Assembly (NCBI RefSeq): GCF_034702125.1
Contig: NC_085861.1
Span: 56,554,350-56,618,349, forward strand
Origin: Engraulis encrasicolus
Taxonomy: Eukaryota; Chordata; Actinopteri; Clupeiformes; Engraulidae
DNA length: 64,000 bases
Direction: 5' to 3'
Positions 23,765 to 35,143 of the stretch are shown here, in pieces. The notes below the pieces were generated by a model, which worked only from the letters and a program-made list of their open reading frames with translations, ran no database searches and had not been told where the DNA came from. The translations under genes and the position numbers were made by a program. How positions within the stretch are numbered: the first letter of the stretch is position 1; each line of letters starts with the position of its first letter.

Positions 23765-23830
23765 TATCAAGTCAAGTCGGTTTTATTGTCAATTGTAATT
23801 TCTTTTATTATTGTCAATATAATGTAAAAT
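23765..23830 (-). repeat. LINE 3'-tail fragment
   Basis: 'tcaagtcaagtcggttttat' followed by 'tgtcaatt' is the complement of a LINE tail family that also occurs at 50,830-50,940 and, reversed, at 55,528-55,710. Confidence 0.5.
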
Positions 23831-24071
23831 TCAAATGAGAACTATGTTTTGCACTCACATGAAGCCAACTTTGTTAAGGTCCATTATCTAAAACCAATGC
23901 CATGAAACTAAATTGTATGCAATTCAAAGAACTATAATTTTAGATGGATGAGATGAAGACGACTGAACAATTTTCAAGAGGACAGTTGAAGGTAATGAAT
24001 GGAATATCACATCACCATCTCTATCCCAGTGTTGTCTAGTGTAGAATGAGTCAGACAAGCGCACCTGTTCC

Positions 24072-24339
24072 TTTTTTTAAACTCAATTCTAAAGCTCACT
24101 GGTAGCCAGTGTAATGACCTCAGCACTGGGGTAATGTGGTATCTTTTCTTTGTTTTAGTTAAAATTCTAGCAGCAGCATTTTGGATTAGTTGCGCCTGCT
24201 TAAGTGACTTTTGGGAAAGACCTATATTAGGGTATTGCACCTCGACAGGTAATAAAGCATGGATTAATTTCTCCATATCCTGTTTAGATACACAATCTTT
24301 AATGATTTAGTTATGTTTTTGATGTGAGCATTGAAATCC
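24072..24339 (-). mobile_element. L2-type LINE RT fragment flanked by a 60-bp duplication, copy A
   Basis: The minus strand encodes LIQNAAARILTKTKKRYHIT and PVLRSLHWLPVSFRI, the hallmark C-terminal RT region of L2-group LINEs. The fragment stops without any LINE 3' UTR. It is bounded by two copies of about 60 bp that include the lectin first-exon donor region (24,010-24,071 and 24,340-24,431). The same arrangement is at 47,459-47,883, so it predates the lectin duplication. Confidence 0.75.
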
Positions 24340-24424
24340 CATCACCATTTATGATAAAGTTTTATCTAATCTAATCTAATCTATAGTATTGTTGTCTAGT
24401 GTAGAGTGAGACAGACAAGCGTAC

Positions 24425-24526
24425 CTGTTTCTTGGAGCGCTCAACGACTGCTGCAACTGAGGACTGCCACACCACGGGGAGCTGTTACCTCAAGTGATCT
24501 TCTCAGGCTGATAAATCTTTTTATGC
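24425..24526 (-). promoter_or_regulatory. Promoter and non-coding exon 1 of lectin copy A
   Basis: On the minus strand a CATAAAAAG TATA-like box (complement of 24,517-24,525) is followed by about 90 bp ending CAAGAAACAG at 24,425, then the donor GTACGC. The block is conserved at 690-790 and 47,877-47,979. Splicing to the acceptor at 23,318 would give a short 5' leader with no ATG in a favourable context. The transcription start is inferred about 30 bp past the box. Confidence 0.6.
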
Positions 24527-24559
24527 TATCAATCTGCCACATACCTGTTGTGTGTCTTC

Positions 24560-24736
24560 ACTCCATCTCCTCCTCCCGCCTCCTTCCCCTCTATACCAGC
24601 CTCCACCGTCACCTGTCTTCCAGTCTGCACCGAACCCCTGTGACCCAGTCCGCTCCCTCTACTCAACATGTGTTTTCTAAACCCCTCCTTGTTCCCATGC
24701 AAGTCATCATGACACTGTGCCACTCACCGTCCCAGT
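24560..24736. repeat. C/T-rich block, copy B, first piece
   Basis: Matches 18,790-18,960. It joins the lectin promoter flank abruptly at about 24,560, where the other two promoter copies continue with 'tatgacgtctgcatac'. This marks a duplication breakpoint. The piece ends at the AGT that flanks the 12.6-kb insertion. Confidence 0.75.
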
Positions 24737-24879
24737 AAGCGCAATCGACTTTGTTGCCGTCGATCGATGTAGACAAAGCACGTGAGCGAGAACTTGTTGT
24801 GGGTGGTATTAAATACATCGCAAATAAAGTCGGCCACAAATATGCACAAGACGATGAACTCGCACCAGTTTGATCTACT

Positions 24880-25290
24880 AACACACCACGTGTGAGGTGT
24901 CGGGGGACAGGAAGAGAGGAGGAGCCGAAGTAGGGAGCAGTGCAAACGAGATGGGTCTTGCTGCGGACTGCAGCGGGATATCTCTCTCCCCCCTCCTCCC
25001 TCTCCCCCGCGGCCCGCGCTCATATCCCTGTCGGCCATTTTGTATCAGATTACCGCGGCCGCCGGGCCAGTAGTACATTTTTACAGAAAAATACAATTAT
25101 AGGGACTAGGAGGTTGTAAAATGTATACATAAATAACTTGTTTTGGCTGTTAAGCGTATCTTTAGGCACGTAAAAAGTAAGTAAATCGCTCTAGAAATCT
25201 GAAGAATGCTTACTCGGCAAAACCATCAGTTGGGTTTGGAGAAGAAATTTCAACGAAGACGTCTTGTGAGAACTTGAAGACATGTAAGTT
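24880..25290. promoter_or_regulatory. GC-rich region with YY1-like motif and possible first exon
   Basis: CpG-rich stretch inside the left arm. AAAATGGCCGACAGGGATAT (minus strand, ending near 25,040) contains an AANATGGC core like that bound by YY1. On the plus strand 'gaagacat' is followed by the good donor GTAAGT at about 25,281. It could be a promoter with the first exon of the transcript suggested by the modules further right. This is inference from sequence signals only. Confidence 0.35.
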
Positions 25291-25716
25291 GACTGACTGG
25301 CTTTATGATATGTATTGGTACGTGGTGCACAACAATCTGCTGGGGACTGATAAACTTGTTAAGGGCAGATTATAGTTTAATCGTCTGTAACTGTCGTTCT
25401 CAATTGCACTTGAATTAGAACTAGTGAAAGTCGGACTTGAAAGCTAAATAATCTATTTAGCTAGCTCAGGGGTGAACGACAAATCATAGCCAATCAACGG
25501 TGCTTTAAATGTCACATATCAACACTAATGGCTATTTTTCGATCATTTTTAGTATATGGGCACTAATAATGCGGACACATTAATACAACAGAACCGTCAT
25601 GCATATTTGTTTACAGAGTGCTAAAGAGGTAGCTGATTAGCAACTTGTGGCTTCGTTTTTTGTTGACTGTTGTTGGAGTATGTCTTAAGCATTTTCTTGT
25701 ATCATTGCCTTTTCAG

Positions 25717-25771
25717 GAGTAGACGAAAGTGCCTGGCAAATCCCACTGATGTGCTTTGTGCGTCTGAACAG
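25717..25771 (+). other. Exon-like module 1 (55 nt), first copy
   Basis: Acceptor TGCCTTTTCAG and donor GAACAG/GTGTGT bound 55 nt. An almost identical module with both splice sites is at 29,954-30,008. All three frames close when it is joined to the next module, so it is more likely untranslated or alternatively spliced than coding. Confidence 0.35.
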
Positions 25772-25901
25772 GTGTGTAGTGTTTCTTATTTGAAGTTTCA
25801 ATGTTAAGAAGATGCAATGCCAGTCTGCTTGAATGCCAGAAAGCACGAAAAGCTAAGGCGGAATCTACTAGAGCTCTAATAGCTAGCATTCTCTTGTCGT
25901 A

Positions 25902-28286
25902 CAGGGGTGATAGCAGTCCGGCGCCGCGCCGGAAATCCGGCGTAGCGTGGCTGTAGAAAAAAATAATTTCCCCAATATTAATAAAATAATAAATAAACTA
26001 TCTTGTGTGCCTTCATTAATGTACGGTGAAAATAATGAGCGCGCAACATCCTGTGGTAAGACACGCGAAAGGAACCCAAATGAGCAGCAGCCCATAACAT
26101 TGTATCATCCCGACACCTTAACAGCTGTAAAATGTAACATTTTTTATGTCTCGAGTCACTCGCAAGCAGCGCCTAGATCGACCGGTAGTTCTGGTGAAGG
26201 GAACTGCAAAGTGTCCGGTGGTGCACAGATAAGAGTTAGCCTATAGACTCTAAGACTTACTGGTTACCCTTCTTAGACATTTCACTATAGCTTGCTTTGT
26301 GATTTGGGTGTTAAACCGTGTGGATGTAGCCTAAGTGGAATACTTGTGAAGTTATGTGATCAAGACAACGTTTGAAGGTAAGGCGATTTGGTTATTAATT
26401 TACTCGCTGTGGCATTGTGGCGTGGGCCATATGATTTTGGCTTGCGCTGGCTAGTATTGCTAGCCTCATGCTTGGAAATCACTGAGAGAATATATGTTTG
26501 AAATAGATTCGGCTTTTTTCCTTCATTCATGTGCGCTAAATGACTGCGCAATGTTGACAAACTTTGATGAAAAGTAGTATGCTCAAGACGGTAGGCTAGG
26601 CTATGCCCGTCATGATACTTTTTTTTTCTTGATGTGGTGCGTTAAATGTCTGCATTGGAATAGCGGCTACCATTCGCAGCACGTCCAAATGACTGTGGAA
26701 TGCTTGAAATTGGACCGCTATGTTTCACATTTGAGACATGGCTTAACCTGCAACTGTGTGACTGCTTTGGAATGGATTGAATCGACCAGTCTGTTCATAA
26801 CGGATGCATCAAGGTTTACAATTTACCACTTTAGAATGATTTGGGCATCCCTGCTTCACCCCTTGAAGCGTGAGCTGGGTTCTTGGATGTTGGTCTGTTG
26901 ATTGAGGGATGGTGTTTTGCGCCATTCCTAGACAAACCATGTGTCAAAAACTGATTTCAGGGAGATGTTCATAATAGTTTTGTTGACTAAACCAACTAGC
27001 GCGCTCTCTATAATCAGTCGCGCTGTGTGGGAAAAAACTCGAACAGCCTCCTCGCACAGGTTCACACAGCCTTTCCATTGCGCGCGCTCCATCTCATAGC
27101 CCGTCTGCGTAATCGAATCGAATTATTCCACGCACGATGCACAGGTTATCTTGCCTGCACGGTCTCACTGGTATTACAAAAAACGGGATACTTTAGCCCG
27201 AGTCATGCAGGGAGCCATCATCAATATCACAACTCCCTTCATGAACTTCAGTTAGCCTACTTCATGTCTGGATTTCTTGTGGCCACCGTGCACATGCAGT
27301 GAATGTTCATCTTATTATTGTCATGCCCCGGGGCTATTTTCATGAAGCGTAGTTGAATTCGGTCCTGTCTTTATTTATGTTGTTTTCTGTTGTTATCTTT
27401 GCAACTCATACAATGTGTGTGTGCGCGCACGCGAGTGATTTTCATGTAGGCTATTTTAATTGACGACAAGCCAATGCGAAAGTCGCATAGTCACTGCCTT
27501 GTCCATAATAGCCTGTTCTGTCATCTGTGGAGTCGGAAATTAGCAATGGGAACGTGGGCCTACATGTAGCCCTAATTATGCGCGTGTGCCCTAAATATTT
27601 AATGTAGTTCTAGGCCTAATTAAAGGGCGTTTCCCTACAACGGGAAGGCATTGGTTGATGGGTAGACCATGGGGCCATGAGTATCTAAACATATGTCAGC
27701 AAGTAGACAAGTTAGGTCTATATGAACAATGTCCCAATGAACATGAAACGAATCAGCACACATCACCTCTTTTATTTTAGACAGAGAGTAGTTACTGTGC
27801 TTTGGCGTAGTATTGCCCCTACTGAACTGTCTTGGTATGGCTGCTACATATGCAGCTTTGGGTTAATTAAATGTGGTAAAATATGCACCATGCTGTCAGA
27901 AATGCATTCTGGTGTTTCAATGTTGCATTGTGGTTCAATACCCACCTCAATAACTATGCTGCAACATCACAAGCCTAGAATGCACTTCTAACTGCATACA
28001 TTGGTATTCGTTTTTACAACTAGAATCGAACATGGCCAGTTTCTATCAGTCAATCTTAAGTGCTAGCCTACTAAGATGGGAATGATCTGTCTTTTCGTGA
28101 ATAACACATAGGCACAAGGAAAAAATGAAAAACTCAAAAATGAGACTATTAAATTTTTGAATAATGGGTCAAAATTAGGCCTAGCTACATTATGTCACAT
28201 ATGCAGTAGGGCCTATGTTGTCGTCGTCGTGTCCCCNCCCCCCGAAAANAGTTCAGGCTCAGGATTTTTTTTCACTATCACCCCTG
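25902..28286. mobile_element. 2,385-bp TIR element inserted in the first module copy
   Basis: The 12-bp terminal inverted repeats CAGGGGTGATAG and CTATCACCCCTG are perfect. A 7-bp direct repeat TGTCGTA lies on both sides (25,895-25,901 and 28,287-28,293). The second copy of the host sequence has one uninterrupted TGTCGTA at 30,125-30,131, which proves the insertion. The ends resemble hAT elements. No transposase frame is recognisable, and two N bases lie near the right end (28,237 and 28,250). Confidence 0.85.
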
Positions 28287-28573
28287 TGTCGTATGCAGTC
28301 CTCTGATGACCTTTGTTGATATTGTTTAGCACTAGATGAAGTATGTTCTGTAAAATGAAAAATACACCGCCTGATAAACACGCTGGGAGGGAGAAGGGGT
28401 AGCTTTACTCTTTCGTGATGTGAGACACTCGTTTAAACGTGATGAGAGAACCTTGCTTACCGGTACGCTGCCTAACCTTGTCTTAGGTTGTCATGTCAAA
28501 CCTGTCATTCCTAGTATTTTCTTGTCATCACAGTATAAATCTATTAACACAAATTTCTGTCATTTATTTACAG

Positions 28574-28621
28574 AAACCACTGCAGTGAGGCTTGACATGA
28601 TTATTCCTCATTCATTGCCTG
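28574..28621 (+). other. Exon-like module 2 (48 nt), first copy
   Basis: Acceptor TTATTTACAG and candidate donor CCTG/GTAATA. The copy at 30,406-30,453 is near-identical. From its internal ATG the frame stays open into module 3, but no known domain results. Confidence 0.3.
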
Positions 28622-29189
28622 GTAATACAGTGGAAGAACTTTTATAAGACTGTCTGGCAATTATTTTATTTTATTATCTGCATGTATTTATTTACACCGG
28701 TATGAAGTGAAATTACTACCATGCTAAAGATGCCACCCAACTGCACAACATGTACATTCCCATAACATCTCCATAACCAGTCCACACTTCTGGTGTGAGA
28801 CTAACGCCTGAATAAGATGGGCTTACCCATACAATAAATTAAATGCCATTCTTTCTTAAACCCATACACTTCCTTACCACAAATAAGCTTATTTAATTCT
28901 TAATTATTTAGACTAAAGGAAACAGTCATGGGTAAGTTTGAGTCAGATTTGTACCCTGAGTGTTGTCAGTTCGATTCCCAACCTGCTAAATTGGAGAGGG
29001 TGTTTATTAACAAGTGCTCTCCCCATTCCCCACCCTGCGCATGGTACCATTCTGCTGCAATGCTCCCCTGGGGCACCAACTAGGCTGCAGCATTAGTGTA
29101 ATTTCAATGTGTGCGGTGTCATAATGACGATTGGACTTTTCCATCGCGTCTTTAACTTTTTCTGTCTTTTTCTAATCCTCTCTCCGCAG

Positions 29190-29239
29190 CCAGCCTGCCA
29201 CCCTGCCCAGCCCTCACCCAAAAACATCACAAGATGAAG
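29190..29239 (+). other. Exon-like module 3 (50 nt), first copy
   Basis: A strong polypyrimidine tract and CTCCGCAG acceptor precede it. The donor candidate is AAG/GTGATC. The copy at 31,775-31,824 is near-identical, including the tract. The three modules total 153 nt. Confidence 0.35.
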
Positions 29240-30735
29240 GTGATCAGTTGCAGCATTTGCATAGTATGAAGGAGTAACGCAACCAAGTGATCAATGTATT
29301 CAAAAAGTATGCATACCAAACTCCATTTGGCCCTTATACTTATTAATAGTAATTCAGTGTGACGTGTTATACAGTATCGCTGTGTCTCAGATGGCGCACC
29401 TATGCACTTTGAGCACAATGTTCCAGTGCATAACCAATATGCCAGGGGTGTCAAAATTGCCTGAGGGCCAAATTCGGTGTGTATGCACTTCAATTTCACA
29501 CACCCTCTTTACCCATATATGACATTTCAAATGTGCCTGCACATTAGTGATGTCAACAATAATCAATTAGGAAAATGCCCAAATTGATGCGGCATATTTT
29601 TTAATGTTTCAATTACTTCTGTGGGCATTTCTGGAGTAAATGAACTTTACATTAAATGAAAGCACTTCAAGCATTGAAAACGGGAGGATTGCAGGACACA
29701 CAGCAGCCAATAAAATGTTGTTCAGTGTCTGACTGCTTGTACTGCCTCATGACAGATAAAAATGTGCAATGCTTTCAGTAGAAATGTAATGCATTGCAAT
29801 GCATCGTACAATCGGACTGAATCGATTTGAAATGAAGCGTTACCTCCTGAATCGTAATCGAATTGTAAGGGTAGTGGCAATGCATTCCACTACTGCACAT
29901 ATACTGTTGTTGGAGTATGTCTCAAGCATTTTCTTGTATCATTGCCTTTTCAGGAGTAGATGAGAGTGCCTGGCAAATCCCACTGATGTGCTTTGTGCGT
30001 CTGAACAGGTGTGTAGTGTTTCTTATTTGAAGTTTCAATGTTAAGAAGATGCAATGCCAGTCTGCTTGAATGCCAGAAAGCACGAAAAGCTAAGGCGGAA
30101 TCTACTAGAGCTCTAGCATTCTCTTGTCGTATGCAGTCCTCTGATGGCCTTTGTTGATATTGTTTAGCACTAGATGAAGTATGTTCTGTAAAATGAAAAA
30201 TACACCGCCTGATAAACACGCTGGGAGGGAGAAGGGGTAGCTTTAGGCTCTTTCGTGATGTGAGAGACTCTCGTCTAAACGTAAATAAGAGAACCTTGCT
30301 TATGCCGTCTAACCTTGTCTTAAGTTGTCAAACCTGTCATTCCTATTATTTTCTTGTTATCACAGTATAAATCTATTAACTGAAATGTCTGTCATTTATT
30401 TACAGAAACCACTGCAGTGAGGCTTGACATGGTTATCCCTGATTCATTGCCTGGTAATACAGTGGAGAAACGTTGTAAGACTGTCTGGTAATTAATATTT
30501 TATTTTATATTATGCATGTATTTATTTATGTATGAAGTGAAATGACTACCTTGCCAATGATGCCACCCAACTGCACAACATGTACATTCCCATAAAATCT
30601 CCATAACCAGTCCACACTTCTGGTGTGAGACAAACACCTGAATAAGATGGGCTTACCCATGAAATAAAATTATTGTAATTCTTTCTTAAACCCATATACA
30701 CTTCCTAACCACAAATAAGATTATTTAATTCTTAA

Positions 30736-31077
30736 AGGGGTATGCCACTATTTTGGGGCTTAATGCAGTTAAAATCGTTGGCTGGGGTTTATAAAGGTGG
30801 TAAAGTGTCTTATTTTTCATGTTAAGCGTTGTCTTGCTTTAAGACAAGTTAAAAGAGGGAATATGTCGCTAAGCTAGTGAAAGTCAATGCATCCGTGTAG
30901 CATTGTAGCATGCTACATGGATACATTGACTTTCACTAGCTTAGCGACATATTCCCTCTTTTAACTTGTCTTAAAGCAAGGCAATGGCTTACATGAAAAA
31001 TAAGACACTTTACCACCTTTATAAACCCCAGCCAACGATTTTAACTGTATTAAGCCCCAAAATAGTGGCATAACCCT
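30736..31077. mobile_element. TTAA-flanked foldback element, near-perfect palindrome
   Basis: Two arms of about 165 bp starting 'aggggtatgccactattttg' are nearly perfect reverse complements around a short centre near 30,905. TTAA lies at both borders (30,732-30,735 and 31,078-31,081). The first block copy has a single TTAA at 28,900-28,903. TTAA targeting suggests mobilisation by a piggyBac- or Kolobok-type transposase. A relative lies at 53,918-54,225. Confidence 0.85.
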
Positions 31078-31081
31078 TTAA

Positions 31082-31486
31082 AGGACCAGTTCAGTCAATT
31101 TCAATATGCTGTTGTATCGCTCACACTACCCTTGACTTGTTAGTACCCGGTGATGCCACATTTTTTGACTCAGCCCTTTCCGAGACATGAGCTATTCTAA
31201 TGGGGGCAGAGTTTGTTTACGTTTTAAACAAAATTAACATAGGCCTACTCCAAATATTTTCCCAAACGGTATTGCTGTTTGCTAGTTGTCTGCTGATGTT
31301 GTACAACCTTTTGGATGTTTTTGGGAATAAATAAAAATGTTTTTTTGAAATGTAAACAAAGCGCTGCCCCCATTACAATGACCAGGATTTTGGAAATGGC
31401 TGAAGAAGAAAAAAAACACAGGTACTGACAAGTCCAGGGTAGTGTGGGCATTACAACTGCATGTTGAATTTGACTAAACTGGTCCT
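31082..31486. mobile_element. Second TTAA-flanked foldback element, back to back with the first
   Basis: Ends 'aggaccagttcagtcaattt' and its complement. It shares the TTAA at 31,078-31,081 with its neighbour and ends at TTAA 31,487-31,490. The arms repeat 'gctgcccccattac' and 'ctactccaaatatttt' in both orientations. A relative in the opposite orientation lies at 52,793-53,205. Confidence 0.85.
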
Positions 31487-32283
31487 TTAATTACTTAGTC
31501 TAAAGGATAAACAGTCATGGGTAAGTTAGAGTCAGAATTGTACCCTGAATTATTTTATTCCCAACCTGCCAAAGTGGAGAGGGTGATTATTAACAATTAT
31601 TATTCTCCCCATTTCCCACCCTGCACATGGTACCATTCTGCTGCAATGCTCCCCTGGGGCACCAACTGGGCTGCAGCATTAATGTCATTTCAATGTGTGC
31701 GGTGTCATAATGACGATTGGACTTTTCCATCGCGTCTTTAACTTTTTCTCTCTTTTTTTATCCTCTCTCCGCAGCCAGCCTGCCACTCTGCCCAGCCCTC
31801 ACCCAAAGCAATCACAAGATCAAGGTGATCAGTTGCAGCATTTGCATAGTATGAAGGAGTAATGCAACCTAGTGAAGTATCGTAATGCAACCAAGTGATC
31901 AATGTATTGAAAAAGTATGCACGTTACCTCCCGAATCGTAATCGAATTGTAAGGGCAGTGCCAATGCATTCCACTACTCAGGGTGTATGCAGGGTTGTAA
32001 AAAGTATTAAAAGGTGATAAATTAAAAAGCCAAAATTTAATGGCATTAAAAGTTGTACATTTCCTCAAAAGGTATTATTTTTGGAAAAACAAGGTATTTT
32101 TTCTTTAGTGACACCATTTTGATACAAAAAAAATCTTTGTTTATTCACCGTTTTATCACAGTTTTTTCATACACCAGTGATTCGTGCAACAGTAGCCACC
32201 TGACCTAGTTCATAGCAGAGTCGTGCCGTAGGTCTATGCCGTAGAAAGCAGACTGTTGAACAGTATGGCCAAGTGATCAATGT

Positions 32284-34756
32284 CAGTGTTTCCCACACCT
32301 TGAGGAAACTATGGCGGCCCGCCATAGTTTAAATCTGGCCGCCATAGTTTCCGAAAATGTAAAAAAAAAAAAAAAAAAAATTTTTTTTCCCTTTAAAAAA
32401 AAAAAAAAAAAAAAACGATTTCCGTTTTTGTTAAAAAACGATTTGAATTACGATTTCCTTCGCATTTTCCTCCTGGAGTAAATACATCCTATAGAGAAAA
32501 CCACAAGTGCTTGAAAGACAGAGGGATCAAAAGCCTAGTCAAGTTGTTATAGTTACGGTAACTTGGGTTTGGGCAGGGACGCAGGAAGTGGGGTGCTCCG
32601 GGTGCTGGACAACAGAGGCAGCTGCATCATAGCCTTTCTACCTAGGCTACTGCATCACAGTATTAGGCCTACCCTAAATTCAGACATAGTTTTTTTTCCC
32701 TCATTATTATTCTAAAATAGAAACACAAAATATGAATATTTTCTACTTTTTTAATACTTATAAGTAGTTTGAAATGTGAATGCAATTTTGGTTTGAAATG
32801 AGTGATGAACTTTTAGACCCCAACCAGACCGGAACAGTGGTGTAGAACGGTAGCCTACAGCCAGTGACGCGGGAGAGATGTTTGTTTTGTTTAGCTTGTG
32901 GTGTCAAGGTAGTAATAAATGTGGTATTAACAGCGATATGTTGGTTTGGGCATGCATCAACATACACGGTCTTAAACCCATTGGAGGAGCTAACTTCTTG
33001 TGAAGAGAAGTCTCATCACTTTGGTGATCAAACATGGACCAACTAAGCAAGGAATTAGGTGAATTTAAAGTGCGACGGGAGAAGGGAATGTCACCAAAAT
33101 TGTGCATCGTGTCAGGTAAGAAGTGACTTTTGTTCCTTGCGGTGGAGATTGGATTCGTAGTAGCACATTGGTAGGCTAGGTCTTGCCTATTGCTGGTGAA
33201 GTCTATCTTAGCCTCGGAGTTCATAACTGTTGCCAAAGTTGAATTGCCGCGGTGTGAAATGGCTGTGCTATTGTTAGATGTTTTGGACTTTTGTAGTGGT
33301 GGCGATTTGTTCCTTTTGCCTCTTGCTGCTGATTTGACCACCGTTTAGCCTATGGCCTACGTCAAATGCAAACTAAAGGTGGCTTTCACACTCTCCCTGT
33401 ATCAATAGCCAGCAATGGCACGGGCTGCTTTGGCGCTTAGCCTACTTCTCTCGCCGATCACAGCACAAACTCTTTGGCCGTCAGAGTGTAATCACATACG
33501 GGAAGCATTATGCCTGTCTGTGTGTCGTGCGTGCTTTTGTGCGCGGGCGGGGAGACAGGGCAGTTGTCCTGATCTTATGCATCTTGAGATACACAGTCGC
33601 AATTGCAAGACAATCTAAATTGTTTGATAGCCCGGTCACCTCTCACAAGTGCATCGCATGGCCTAGTCATGCATTTCTACTCATTTCACACATTGTAGAC
33701 TGCCCATGGAGAAGAGAGGAACTGTCACGGCAGCGCGATTTGCTCTTGAACACGCCCTCACCTCCACATTAGGTGCGCGTTTCCCTTCCGCAAGAAGAAC
33801 TTAATAATTTTGAAGTGAAATGTTAAACAAAAAAAAGGTAAAATCTAGTCATCCTTGGTTAGGCTACATAAAACATGAAGAAGTTAGTCAGACGGGATTC
33901 GCCATTCTTCATCCTAAAATTGATTAGAATGCAGGAAATTGGATCTAAAAAACACATTTTTTTTTTCTGGGAGAGGACTCCCAGAGCCTCTGCCGACCAC
34001 AGCACCCCCTGGTCAAAATGAGTTCCTGCGTTCCTGTTTGGGAGCAATATAAAAAAAAAATTCAGAGAAGGGACAGTTGGGATGAGTTTACTAACACTCC
34101 CCAGGCTTTGTTTTACAGTTATAATGAGTTAGGTGACAGGCCTTCATTGACACAGCAGAGGAGACATCGGGCTGCATATAGAAATGAATGTGTAATGAAT
34201 GTGAATATAGACATAAATGTGTAATATGTTGTTCAGCCCTTTTAATGGAAGGAATTTTGAAAAACTGGCCCTGTGACCAGCACCCCTCATGTAGAATGTG
34301 TACGCCTATGTGTGTGGGGGAAAAGGCATAGCCTACCCTCTTAGACCCTTTTTGTCTATGCGTTACACACAGTGATCTTAAATTCTTATCTCTGCTCCTA
34401 TTTTGTTTTATTATTGTTTTCATTATATAGACCCCTGCATGAGGGACAAATGAAACTGTGTTGTAAACAGAAATGATTCACTGTACTGCATTTTTTGACA
34501 ATGACAATGTACTACTATTATACATGTCATGGGTAAAATGGGTAGCCTTATTTCTCAAAATATAAATGGCTGAAATGTTGGCCCAGGCCTATAGTTTCTC
34601 CATGTGCCAATGTCATACTTTACTCATTGTTTTGCCGTTTTGCATTCACGCTGTGTGAATACAACCCCCCCCCCAAAGGCCCGCGTGAGAAGACCCACCC
34701 CGGAAAAAAAATCCCTGCTGCCCCCATAGTTTCCAAAATTTCTGTGGGAAACACTG
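32284..34756. mobile_element. 2.47-kb hAT-like element
   Basis: The 14-bp terminal inverted repeat CAGTGTTTCCCACA is perfect at both ends, and similarity extends over 'ggaaactatgg'. The direct flank AATGT is visible (32,279-32,283 and 34,757-34,761). It splits a sequence ('gatcaatgtattgaaaaagt') that is intact at 31,895-31,918. The interior contains poly-A/poly-T near 32,360-32,415 and only short unrecognised frames. Confidence 0.75.
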
Positions 34757-35143
34757 AATGTATTGAAAAAGTATGCACGTTACCTCCTGAATCGTAATCG
34801 AATTGTAAGGGCAGTGCCAATGCATTCCACTACTGCAAATATTGAGCTGCATATTAGTGTGAGCTGTTCCATTGGCCTGTGCCCACTTATATTCCTGTGA
34901 CACCAAATTTCATTTTCATACACTATACATTAATGGTGTGTGGGCCAACTGTAATGCACATTTGAAATGACTTTGTGGGCCGAATAAAAGGACTCAGCGG
35001 GCCAGATTTGCCCCCCGGGCCTGAGTTCGAGGTCCCTGCAATCTGCCATACACACTGAAACCTAGTGCCTGAGGTGCACAAGTGTGCCCTCTGAGACACA
35101 GTATGTGTCTACAATTAACACATCTTGAATGGTTTTGTTTTAG

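Larger units (their letters stand above)
29905..31918 (+). repeat. Second copy of the three-module block
   Basis: Matches 25,664-25,901 plus 28,287-29,312 in order. Relative to the first copy it lacks the 2,385-bp element but has gained two TTAA-flanked foldback elements (30,736-31,077 and 31,082-31,486). Each copy therefore gives the empty site for the other's insertions. Confidence 0.85.

Noticed and set aside
33006..33341. Minus-strand frame inside the 32,284-34,756 element considered as a transposase
   Set aside because: It is only about 110 codons, with no hAT dimerisation motif, zinc finger or DDE block.
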